NCBI GenBank assembly: GCA_947632165.1
Contig: CANROI010000083.1
Coordinates: 1 to 6,176 of the forward strand
Length of the DNA: 6,176 bases
Reading direction: 5' to 3'
Source: an uncultured Clostridia bacterium
GTDB lineage: Bacteria > Bacillota > Clostridia > Christensenellales > Borkfalkiaceae
This document shows positions 1-6,102 of the stretch, piece after piece (the first letter of the stretch is position 1; each line of letters starts with the position of its first letter). The notes beneath the pieces were generated by a model, which was given only the letters and a program-made list of their open reading frames with translations, searched no databases and was not told the origin of the DNA. The translations under genes were made by a program, and so were the position numbers.

Positions 1-549
1 CGCCTTACGGTGCATGTGCGCGGCGGGGAGGTAAAGACCGAACTCATCGACGCCGTCACGGGGGATCCCTATGTATTGCACCTCGTCGAAGAGGCGAGCG
101 GGGCGTTCGTCGGAAGGGTGCGGGAGGAATACGGGCGGGCGCTTGACGCGATCGCTGCCTCCTGCTTCGAAAGCGACGTCTTCCAGAGCGATATGACGCA
201 GGCGCTCATCTCCTTCGTGCGCGAAAAGTACGGCGACGAGCCCGAATATCTGTGGAAGAACTTCCCGGATAACGCGATCTGGCGGCGCAAAGACAACGCC
301 AAGTGGTACGGCGTCGTGCTGACGGTCGAGCGGAAGAAGGCGGGCATGCCGGGCGAAGGGAGGGCGGAGGTCCTCGACGTCCGCGCCGAACCGCAGGAGG
401 CGGAGCTCCTCGTCGACCGCAAAAAGATCTTCCCCGCCTGGCACATGAACAAGCGGCATTGGATCCTGCTCCCCCTCGACGGCAGTTTGTCCCTCGGGGA
501 GATCGCAGAGCGGCTCGAGGAGAGCTATTTCCTCGCCGGCAGAAAATAA
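1..549 (+). CDS. MmcQ/YjbR family DNA-binding protein, 5'-truncated by the window
   Basis: The reading frame is open from base 1 to the TAA at 547-549, so the gene most likely starts upstream; the first in-window start codons are GTG at 10 and GTG at 16, neither testable for a ribosome site. Counting from GTG 10, residues about 55-179 match the YjbR/MmcQ fold (CyaY-like): the DNAIWRRKDNAKWYGVVLTV segment (about 87-106), an aspartate/arginine-containing turn near 123-125 and the hallmark PAWHMNKRHWILLPLDG (about 142-158) followed by a C-terminal helix. About 50 residues before this (including GDPYVLHLVEE and GAFVGRVREEYGRAL) look like a structured N-terminal extension, as in longer clostridial members, rather than untranslated sequence. 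Family members are called DNA-binding on structural grounds, but their cellular role is not established. It converges on ligD and ends 15 bases before a hairpin terminator. Family call is strong; true start unknown. Confidence 0.88.
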   Translation, partial: RLTVHVRGGEVKTELIDAVTGDPYVLHLVEEASGAFVGRVREEYGRALDAIAASCFESDVFQSDMTQALISFVREKYGDEPEYLWKNFPDNAIWRRKDNAKWYGVVLTVERKKAGMPGEGRAEVLDVRAEPQEAELLVDRKKIFPAWHMNKRHWILLPLDGSLSLGEIAERLEESYFLAGRK

Positions 550-564
550 GTTGCAGATAAAAAA

Positions 565-595
565 GCCCCGCCCGCGGTTGATCCGCGGGCGGGGC
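565..595. terminator. Bidirectional Rho-independent terminator between the YjbR-like gene and ligD
   Basis: A perfect 13-bp GC-rich stem (565-577 pairing with 583-595) encloses a 5-base loop, TTGAT. Read on the minus strand it is followed at once by six T residues (complement of 559-564) and lies 7 bases past the ligD stop, a textbook intrinsic terminator for ligD. Read on the plus strand the trailing tract is the weaker TTCCCTTT (596-603), 15 bases past the YjbR-like stop, so it probably ends that gene as well, perhaps less efficiently. Confidence 0.92.
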
Positions 596-602
596 TTCCC
601 TT

Positions 603-3005
603 TCAGGAGTGCGGGAGGGGGCGGAGGGACTGCTTCGCTTTGACCGAAAAGAAGTCCGCCCAAGGGTCTGGCCCCTTCAGCCGTTTGCGCGCGGCGAACA
701 GGCCGATCCCGTTCGGGGCGACGGTGTTCAATTCCTCCCATGCGATCGGCATGGAGACGGGCGCGCCTTCGCGGGCGCGTACGGAGTAGGGCGCAGCGCT
801 CGTCGCCACGGGGCTGTTCCGCTGCCAATCGAGAAAGATCTTCCCGCCGCGCGCCCGCTTCGAGAGATTGGCCGTAAACCGCTTCGGTTGGGTCCGTTCC
901 AAGAGTTCCGCCACCCCGCGCGAGAAGTCGCGGAAGGCCTGCGCGTCCCCGCCCGCGCGGAAGGGCACGACGATATGGTATCCCTTTCCGCCGCTCGTCT
1001 TGAGGAAGGAGACGAGCCCGAGCGCTTCGAGCGTCTCTTTGACCGCGGTCGCTCCCCGCCGCACTTCCGCAAGGGGGAGCCCCTCGTCCGGGTCGAGATC
1101 GAACACCATGAGATCGGGCCGCGCGCCCTTCTTGCTCCCGCGGATGTGGAATTCCACGGCGTTGTACTGCGCGAGCGCGACGAGCCCACGCCCTTGGGTG
1201 ACGAAAAAGCTCTCGCCGCCCTCCTCGGAAATGTAACCCACCCCCTCGAACGCGCCCTCGAGGTGCTTCCGGAAGAAGCGCTCGCCCCCGATCCCCGAGG
1301 GGCAGCAGACGAGGCTCAGGATCCTGTCCTTCACATAGGGCAGCATGCGGGGAGCGGCGGATTTGTAGTACTCCGCCAGCGTCAGCTTGTCGATCTTCGG
1401 CCTTTCGAACATCACTTTTTCGGGATGGGTGATGACGATCTTGTCCACAGTCGCCTCTTCCCTGCGCCCCTGCGGGCGCTTTTTTGCGGCCTTGCCGCGT
1501 GTTTTTTCGGGCGCGGGGAGGGGGCGTTCGGCGTCGATCTCCCGCGCCGGTTTATCCCGTCGCAGTCCCTTGAAACTCGCCTGCCGCAACAGCCCCGTCC
1601 GGGTGATTTCGGCATACTCCACCTGCGCGGCGAGGAGGGGCTCTGTAAAGACGGCGCCCTTTTCATACGCCGCGGGGAGGGCAAAAAAGGGGCTGCGGGC
1701 GGCGGGGGTCAGTTCCCGCACGAGCATGCGGCGGGTCTCTTCGGTAAAACCCGTCCCCACGGCGCCCGCAAACAGCAGTTTCCCGTTTTCGTAGTAGCCC
1801 ACAAGGAGGGAGCGCAGTTTCTCCCCCGTCTGCAGATAGCCGCCGATGACGAACTCGCGCGTGTTCCGGAACTTGAGTTTGAGCCAATCCCCGCTTTTGC
1901 CCGCCGAATAGGGGGAATCGGCGCGCTTGATCACGATCCCCTCCATGCCCCGCTTTCTGATCGCTTCAAGCTCCCGCTTGGCCATCTTCGCGGTGTGCTC
2001 GCTGTAAGAGAGCGGGGGACGGGCGCCGCGCAGAAGGGTCCTGAGCTTTTCTTTGCGCTCCGAGAGGGGCAGCGGGCGCAGATCCTCGCCGTCGAGCGCG
2101 AGCAGATCGAAGAGGACATAGCAGAGCCCCACCGTACTTTTTGTTCTGATCCGCGTTTGAAGCGCGCCGAAGTCGGGCACGCCGTTGCCGTCTGTGGCGA
2201 CCGTCTCGCCGTCGAGCACGGCGGCGCGGTCTTTGAGAGTCTCCTTGAGCGCGCGCACGAGCGAGGGGAAGCAGTCGGTGCAATCGTGTCCGTTGCGGGT
2301 CCTGAGCGCCACCCGTCCGCCCTCGCAGAAGGCGAGGGTGCGGTGCCCGTCGTATTTGAGCTCATACAGCCAGCCCTTGCCTGCGGGCGGCGCATCGGTG
2401 AGCCGCGCGAGCATGACCTCCGCCTTTTCGAAGGGGTTGCGCTTGCCCGCGTCTGCGATCTCTTCCATGCTCTTTCCCGAGCGGATCCCGCGCGTAAAGC
2501 GGGAGATCCCCGCCGTCTCTTTGGCGAACTTGTCGCGCTCTTTGATCAGGAGCCACGGCTCGCCGTCCCCCTCGATCCGCACGAGCGCCCAATCTCCCTT
2601 GAGCCGCTTTCCCTCGAGATGAAACTTGAGCGAACCCTCTTGAAGGCCCTTCTCCGGGTCGAGGCGGGGCGTCCAGCTGCCCTCGTCCCAGAGCATCACC
2701 GTCCCGCCGCCGTATTCCCCGCGGGGGATGATCCCCTCGAAGTCCATGTATTCGATCGGGTGATCCTCCACGCGCACCGCGAGCCGCTTGTCCGCCGTGC
2801 GGAAGGAGGGGCCCTTGGGGATCGCCCAGCTCAGCGCAACGCCGTTCAGCTCGAGCCGCAGGTCATAGTGGTCCGACCTCGCAAGATGATGCTGCACCGC
2901 GAACTTAAGATCGCCGTGTGTTGTCCATTTGCGCGCTCCGCGGGGCTCGTTCGTCGCGCCGAAGTTCCGTTTGTTCCGGTATTCTTGCAATTGATTTTCC
3001 GGCAT
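603..3005 (-). CDS. ligD: LigD, multidomain NHEJ DNA ligase (phosphoesterase-ligase-polymerase)
   Basis: This 800-residue protein is the repair enzyme of bacterial non-homologous end joining. Residues about 8-160 form the 3'-phosphoesterase domain: VQHHLARSDHYDLRLEL carries H40, H46, D48 and R50, and EDHPIEY supplies H82 and Y86, the full set of metal and phosphate ligands known from Pseudomonas LigD. Residues about 195-490 are the ATP-dependent ligase: YELKYDG holds the adenylated lysine K217, DGETVA contains E267, EGIVIKR lies at 355-361 and WLKLK at 374-378. A basic Lys/Arg-rich linker (about 495-517) leads to the primase-like polymerase (about 518-790) with metal-binding D636 and D638 in VFDLDPD, the SGGKGYH motif (671-677) and a third Asp, D726, in IFLDWQRN. 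Order and length match Pseudomonas-type LigD; Bacillus LigD lacks the phosphoesterase part. It is transcribed divergently from ku. ATG 3005 places the usual N-terminus before the phosphoesterase domain, but no Shine-Dalgarno motif precedes it. Confidence 0.97.
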   Translation of the reverse strand: MPENQLQEYRNKRNFGATNEPRGARKWTTHGDLKFAVQHHLARSDHYDLRLELNGVALSWAIPKGPSFRTADKRLAVRVEDHPIEYMDFEGIIPRGEYGGGTVMLWDEGSWTPRLDPEKGLQEGSLKFHLEGKRLKGDWALVRIEGDGEPWLLIKERDKFAKETAGISRFTRGIRSGKSMEEIADAGKRNPFEKAEVMLARLTDAPPAGKGWLYELKYDGHRTLAFCEGGRVALRTRNGHDCTDCFPSLVRALKETLKDRAAVLDGETVATDGNGVPDFGALQTRIRTKSTVGLCYVLFDLLALDGEDLRPLPLSERKEKLRTLLRGARPPLSYSEHTAKMAKRELEAIRKRGMEGIVIKRADSPYSAGKSGDWLKLKFRNTREFVIGGYLQTGEKLRSLLVGYYENGKLLFAGAVGTGFTEETRRMLVRELTPAARSPFFALPAAYEKGAVFTEPLLAAQVEYAEITRTGLLRQASFKGLRRDKPAREIDAERPLPAPEKTRGKAAKKRPQGRREEATVDKIVITHPEKVMFERPKIDKLTLAEYYKSAAPRMLPYVKDRILSLVCCPSGIGGERFFRKHLEGAFEGVGYISEEGGESFFVTQGRGLVALAQYNAVEFHIRGSKKGARPDLMVFDLDPDEGLPLAEVRRGATAVKETLEALGLVSFLKTSGGKGYHIVVPFRAGGDAQAFRDFSRGVAELLERTQPKRFTANLSKRARGGKIFLDWQRNSPVATSAAPYSVRAREGAPVSMPIAWEELNTVAPNGIGLFAARKRLKGPDPWADFFSVKAKQSLRPLPHS

Positions 3006-3025
3006 AGTAGCAGAATGTGCGCTAT

Positions 3026-3044
3026 TTTGCGGTTTTATTTGCGG
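3026..3044. repeat. Direct repeat TTTGCGG in the ligD-ku divergent spacer
   Basis: TTTGCGG occurs at 3026-3032 and again at 3038-3044, start to start 12 bases, inside the 60-bp spacer that must hold the 5' control signals of both ligD and ku. The intervening bases are T/A-rich. A pair of identical half-sites near one helical turn apart could bind a regulator acting on both genes, but the match is short and no known operator is recognised. No convincing -35/-10 pair could be assigned on either strand of this spacer. Confidence 0.35.
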
Positions 3045-3059
3045 AAAGCGGGCAAGAAT

Positions 3060-3064
3060 AGGAG
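3060..3064 (+). promoter_or_regulatory. Shine-Dalgarno-like AGGAG abutting the ku start
   Basis: AGGAG ends one base before ATG 3066, much closer than the usual 5-9 base spacing. Homology fixes the start here, because Ku proteins begin with a short M-A-x-x-x-K-G-A-I-S-F-G sequence. The motif may therefore work poorly, or may not be the functional ribosome site. An in-frame ATG at 3015 would add 17 residues but has no ribosome site either and would extend beyond the family N-terminus. Confidence 0.35.
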
Positions 3065-3065
3065 T

Positions 3066-3878
3066 ATGGCAGTCGTTCAGAAGGGAGCCATTTCATTCGG
3101 GCTCGTCTATATTCCCGTGAGCTTATACACGGCCACGCAGGACAGCGATATCAACTTCAACCAGCTCCACAAGGCGGATAAAGCCCGCATCCGCTACAAA
3201 AAAGTATGCGGGCACTGCGGCAAAGAGGTGCAGGCAAAAGACATCGTGCGCGGGTACGAATATGCGAAGGACCGGTACGTCGTCATTACCGACGAGGAGA
3301 TCGAAAAGATCAAGACGGAGAAGGACCGGACGATCACGATCATGAGCTTCACCTCGCTCGACGAGATCAGCCCCGTCTACTTCGACCGGGCCTATCACGT
3401 CGTGCCGCAGAAGGGGGGAGGCAAGGCGCTCGAACTCCTGCGGCAGGCAATGCTGCGGGCGCAGCGCGCCGCGCTCGGCAAGACGGTGCTCGGCAACTCG
3501 GAAAAACTGCTCGTGATCATCCCCCGCGAGGACGGCATGCTCATCCAGACCCTGCTCTATCGGGACGAGATCAAAGAGGTGCCCGTGGAGTACGAGCGGC
3601 CGAAGGTCACCGAGGCGGAGCTCGGCATGGCGGAACAGCTCATCAGGGGGATGGAGGAGCCGTTCGCCCCCGAAAAGTATCACGACGCCTTCCGTGAAAA
3701 GCTCAGAGCGCTCATTGCGGATAAGATCGCGGGAAAGGAGGTGGAAGCGCCCGCCGAGGAGCGGCCGGGCGCGGTGATCGACCTCATGGAAGCGCTGAAG
3801 GCGAGCGTGAAGCGCATCGGGAGCCCCGCCCCCGCGAAGAAGCCGCGTTCCCGCACCACCAAGCGCAAAGAGGCATAA
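3066..3878 (+). CDS. ku: Ku, DNA-end-binding protein of bacterial NHEJ
   Basis: This 270-residue protein forms the homodimeric ring that threads onto broken double-strand ends and recruits LigD. The N-terminus MAVVQKGAISFGLVYIPVSLY, the segment RIRYKKVCGHCGKEV (41-55), DIVRGYEYAKDRYVVITDEEIEKI (59-82) and the YFDRAYHVVPQKGGGKALELL stretch (105-125) are typical of the bacterial Ku core beta-barrel, which extends to about 180. AELGMAEQLI and the helices around 185-225 follow. RPGAVIDLMEALKASVKR (233-250) is the conserved minimal C-terminal region implicated in LigD contact in other bacteria. The last 14 residues are a short Lys/Arg-rich tail like the DNA-binding extensions of other Ku proteins. 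C48 and C51 form a lone CxxC pair. The start is set by homology. The gene is divergent from ligD with 60 bases between starts, so co-regulation is plausible. It ends 15 bases before a shared terminator. Confidence 0.97.
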   Translation: MAVVQKGAISFGLVYIPVSLYTATQDSDINFNQLHKADKARIRYKKVCGHCGKEVQAKDIVRGYEYAKDRYVVITDEEIEKIKTEKDRTITIMSFTSLDEISPVYFDRAYHVVPQKGGGKALELLRQAMLRAQRAALGKTVLGNSEKLLVIIPREDGMLIQTLLYRDEIKEVPVEYERPKVTEAELGMAEQLIRGMEEPFAPEKYHDAFREKLRALIADKIAGKEVEAPAEERPGAVIDLMEALKASVKRIGSPAPAKKPRSRTTKRKEA

Positions 3879-3893
3879 AAAGAGGCACAAAAT

Positions 3894-3915
3894 AAGGGAG
3901 GCGTTCGCCTCCCTT
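3894..3915. terminator. Bidirectional hairpin terminator between ku and the MATE transporter gene
   Basis: A 9-bp stem (3894-3902 pairing with 3907-3915) closes a 4-base loop, GTTC. It starts 15 bases after the ku stop and, on the opposite strand, 5 bases after the transporter stop. On the minus strand the stem runs into TTATTTTGTG, a reasonable U-tract. On the plus strand only TTT follows, so termination of ku transcripts may be partial. Its position between convergent stops supports a shared terminator. Confidence 0.82.
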
Positions 3916-3920
3916 TCGGG

Positions 3921-5339
3921 TCATTGCATATGTGCCGCCGCACACCCGGCGGTAGCGGGGGCGTCCGAAGACGCCTGCGCGGGGAGCTTGAGCCGCCTGA
4001 AGAGGAACAGAAAACAGAGGACGTGGGTGAGCGTCGTGAGGATCCAGCTGAAGGGGTAGGACAAGAAGAGCCAGATCAGGTTGTGGAAGGGCTCGAGCGG
4101 GAACACGAAGAAGACCCAAAGCAGGCGGAACCCGCATGCGCCGAGAAAGCTGACGACCGTGGGGAGGACGGAGTAGCCGATCGCGCGCAACGCGTAGGCG
4201 AAGACGTCCATGAGCCCGCATAAAAAGTAGGTCGACGCGACGACGTAGGCGCGCTCCGCGCCGTAGGCGACCGCCTCCGCCGTGCTCACATAGATCCCGA
4301 GCAGAGGATCGAGAAAGAGGAAGAGCAGCGCGGTCGGGATCAGCCAGACGACGCCCACGAGCAGAATGGTCCACAGAATGGCCCGTTTGATGTTCGCCTT
4401 GTTCCCCGCGCCGTAATTGGCGGAACCGAAGGTGACGATCCCCTGCGCGCAGGAGTTCATCGCCGTGTAGATGAAGCCCTCGAGCGAGGAGGAGGCGCCG
4501 TTCCCGTCCACAACGGCGGGACCGAGCTGAAGGCTCAAGTCGTTTACGCCCACCTGCAGCATGACGTTCGAGAGGGAAAAGATCGCCCCCTGCAGGCCCG
4601 CGGGGAGCCCGATCTTCGAGATCTCCCACGCCTCGGCGGCATGGAGCCTCGTCTTGCGGAAGCGGAATTCGAAGAAGCCGCCCTTTTTGAAGCGCATATA
4701 GACCACTACCATGCCCGCGGCAAGGAGCTGGGAGATCGAGGTCGCGATCCCTACGCCCGCCACGTCGAGCTTGAACACGATCACAAGCAGCAGGTTGAGC
4801 AAGACGTTGATCACGCCCGAGGCAGTGAGGAAGATGAAGGGCTTCTGCGTATCCCCCACGGCGCGGAGGAGGGCCGCACCGAAGTTATAGACCATCGTGA
4901 AGGGGATCCCCATGAAGTAGATCGCAAGGTACTGCGCAGAGAGGTCGATGAGCTCTGCATTCGTGCCCATCCACCGCAAAAATATCCCCGAACAGAATAC
5001 GCCGAACACGCCGATCACGAGCCCGAGCGCAAGCGAGAGGACCATCGAGGTATAGACGACCCGCTGCCCCTTCTCGCGGTCGCCCGCGCCGTAACAGCGC
5101 GCCATGAGGATGTTGGAACCGATCGAAAGCCCCAAAAAGAGGTTGACGATGAGGTTGATGAGGGCGTTGGTGGAGGAGATCGCGCCCACGGAGTGTTCGG
5201 AGCCGAAGTAGCGGCAGACGATGAGGTCGCTCGCCGTGAAGAGCAGCTGCAGAATACCCGAGAACATCAGCGGCGATACGAAGCGGATGAGATTTTTCAG
5301 CATTCCCTTGCGGGAAGTCATATCGATTTCTTTTGCCAT
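3921..5339 (-). CDS. MATE family efflux transporter
   Basis: This 472-residue integral membrane protein has about twelve hydrophobic segments (roughly 20-42, 52-75, 97-120, 136-157, 166-189, 194-214, 246-265, 280-305, 320-342, 365-385, 393-413 and 420-447) arranged as two similar halves, the MATE pattern. Family signatures include ARCYGAGDREKG (80-91), FGAALLRAVGDTQKP (153-167) in the first half and the parallel NYGAGN (308-313) and YALRAIGYSVLPT (382-394) in the second. MATE proteins export drugs or metabolites by Na+ or H+ antiport; the substrate cannot be read from sequence. Length is at the upper end for the family, the excess being an Ala-rich C-terminal tail (from about 451). ATG 5339 fits an approximately 20-base leader from the promoter at 5369-5397. 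Later in-frame ATGs (residues 7 and 13) are possible, residue 13 being closest to the usual short N-terminus. No good ribosome site precedes any of them. Monocistronic; divergent from the lytic transglycosylase. Confidence 0.93.
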   Translation of the reverse strand: MAKEIDMTSRKGMLKNLIRFVSPLMFSGILQLLFTASDLIVCRYFGSEHSVGAISSTNALINLIVNLFLGLSIGSNILMARCYGAGDREKGQRVVYTSMVLSLALGLVIGVFGVFCSGIFLRWMGTNAELIDLSAQYLAIYFMGIPFTMVYNFGAALLRAVGDTQKPFIFLTASGVINVLLNLLLVIVFKLDVAGVGIATSISQLLAAGMVVVYMRFKKGGFFEFRFRKTRLHAAEAWEISKIGLPAGLQGAIFSLSNVMLQVGVNDLSLQLGPAVVDGNGASSSLEGFIYTAMNSCAQGIVTFGSANYGAGNKANIKRAILWTILLVGVVWLIPTALLFLFLDPLLGIYVSTAEAVAYGAERAYVVASTYFLCGLMDVFAYALRAIGYSVLPTVVSFLGACGFRLLWVFFVFPLEPFHNLIWLFLSYPFSWILTTLTHVLCFLFLFRRLKLPAQASSDAPATAGCAAAHMQ

Positions 5340-5368
5340 AAGATCACGCAGATTGCAAATTCCGAATT

Positions 5369-5397
5369 ATTATAGCACGGCGGAAGACTTTAGGCAA
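5369..5397 (-). promoter_or_regulatory. Sigma-A-type promoter of the MATE gene with extended -10
   Basis: On the minus strand, TTGCCT (5397 to 5392) and a perfect TATAAT (5374 to 5369) are separated by exactly 17 bases. The bases TGC directly before TATAAT make an extended -10 element (TGnTATAAT), which can compensate for the imperfect -35. Transcription would begin near 5362, giving a leader of about 22 bases before ATG 5339. Confidence 0.7.
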
Positions 5398-5497
5398 ACA
5401 GATCGGCAATACATTTTTTTGAATTTCCGCTTTCGGCGCCATGAAAGGCCCAAGGGAGCGTTCTCTTTTTCGGGATCCGCGCATACTGTTGCTTGGA

Positions 5498-6028
5498 ATG
5501 AACAAAAAGAGGAAAAAGATCGCGGCGATCATGGCGCTGCTGCTTGCGGGATGTTTGGGCGCGCTCCTGTTCGGATGCGTTTCCTACCGCCGTCCGCAGC
5601 GGGAGACCGTCGAGCGGAGCGGAGTCGAGCCCGCGCTCGTGTTTGCCGTCATGAAGGCGGAGAGCGGCTTTAGGGAGGACGCCGTCAGCGCGGCGGGGGC
5701 GGTGGGGCTCATGCAGCTTCTGCCCTCCACGGCGGAGTTCATCTGCCGAAAAGACCGGGTGCCGTTCGAGGCGGAAAGGCTCACGGAGGGGAGCTACAAT
5801 GCGGCGCTCGGCTGCCGGTACCTTGCCTATCTTATGGAGCGGTTCCCCGTGCGCGGAACGGCGCTCGCCGCCTACAACGCGGGCGAGGGCGTCGTCGCGG
5901 AGTGGCTCAAAAGCGGGGAATTTTCCCCCGACGGAAAGAATCTGACCCACATTCCCTATCCCGAGACGGCGCGCTACGTAAAAAAAGTGGAGAAATTCCG
6001 CAAAATTTATCTGTTTTTTTATCATTAA
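5498..6028 (+). CDS. Small membrane-anchored lytic transglycosylase (SLT/GH23 domain)
   Basis: From ATG 5498 the product is 176 residues. The N-terminus MNKKRKK is followed by one hydrophobic stretch (about 8-30), a signal peptide, membrane anchor or lipoprotein signal placing the enzyme outside the membrane. The rest is a compact Slt-type domain: VMKAESGF with catalytic E55, GLMQLLPSTA (70-79), YNAALGCRYLAYLMERF (100-116), AAYNAGEGVVAEWL (124-137) and the IPYPETARYVKKV signature (152-164). Such enzymes cleave the MurNAc-GlcNAc bond of peptidoglycan non-hydrolytically, forming 1,6-anhydro-MurNAc, and serve in wall turnover or insertion of envelope machinery. ATG 5498 puts the positive n-region directly at the start; in-frame ATG 5441 would add 19 residues not expected before a signal sequence, and TTG 5489 is a weaker option. 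None has a clear ribosome site. LAGC (16-19) and LFGC (24-27) are both possible lipobox sequences. The stop lies 3 bases before the tRNA promoter. Confidence 0.9.
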   Translation: MNKKRKKIAAIMALLLAGCLGALLFGCVSYRRPQRETVERSGVEPALVFAVMKAESGFREDAVSAAGAVGLMQLLPSTAEFICRKDRVPFEAERLTEGSYNAALGCRYLAYLMERFPVRGTALAAYNAGEGVVAEWLKSGEFSPDGKNLTHIPYPETARYVKKVEKFRKIYLFFYH

Positions 6029-6031
6029 AAC

Positions 6032-6060
6032 TTGACTTTTGCTTTGGAATGTTGTATAGT
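6032..6060 (+). promoter_or_regulatory. Strong sigma-A-type promoter of the tRNA-Leu gene
   Basis: TTGACT (6032-6037) and TATAGT (6055-6060) are each one base from consensus and are spaced by 17 bases. Initiation would fall near 6067, giving a precursor leader of about 36 bases before the tRNA. The -35 box begins 4 bases after the stop codon of the lytic transglycosylase gene, and no convincing terminator lies between, so some read-through from that gene is possible. Confidence 0.85.
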
Positions 6061-6102
6061 AAATAAGCTGTTCGGCTGAATTTGCCGGATCAGCCCATAT
6101 AA

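Noticed and set aside
2985..3065. Candidate -35/-10 pairs for ku and ligD in the divergent spacer
   Set aside because: Every pair tried on either strand had poor matches or wrong spacing, for example TTCTTG-17-TAGTAG on the plus strand, so no promoter is annotated.
609..3878. A plus-strand open frame of about 1,089 codons running antisense through all of ligD and continuing in frame into ku
   Set aside because: The antisense part has an Arg/Pro/Glu-rich composition typical of a shadow of a GC-rich gene and no recognisable domain; ligD on the other strand is unambiguous. Only the part from 3066 is real (ku). The stop-free antisense frame is a by-product of GC-rich codon use.
3123..3890. A 255-codon minus-strand open frame opposite ku
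   Set aside because: Low-complexity shadow translation with no motif, fully inside the well-supported ku gene.
3784..4629. A 281-codon minus-strand open frame overlapping the MATE gene in another frame and reaching into ku
   Set aside because: Arg/Ala/Leu-rich shadow composition; it spans the terminator and overlaps two solid genes.
5441..5497. Upstream start giving a 195-residue lytic transglycosylase
   Set aside because: It would place 19 residues before the positively charged start of the signal/anchor segment and has no ribosome site; ATG 5498 fits secreted-protein architecture better.
5990..6020. Possible terminator at the end of the lytic transglycosylase gene (AT-rich inverted repeat before a run of T)
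   Set aside because: The only stem available is about 5 A/T pairs and lies inside the coding sequence; the T-run encodes Phe codons. Too weak to call.
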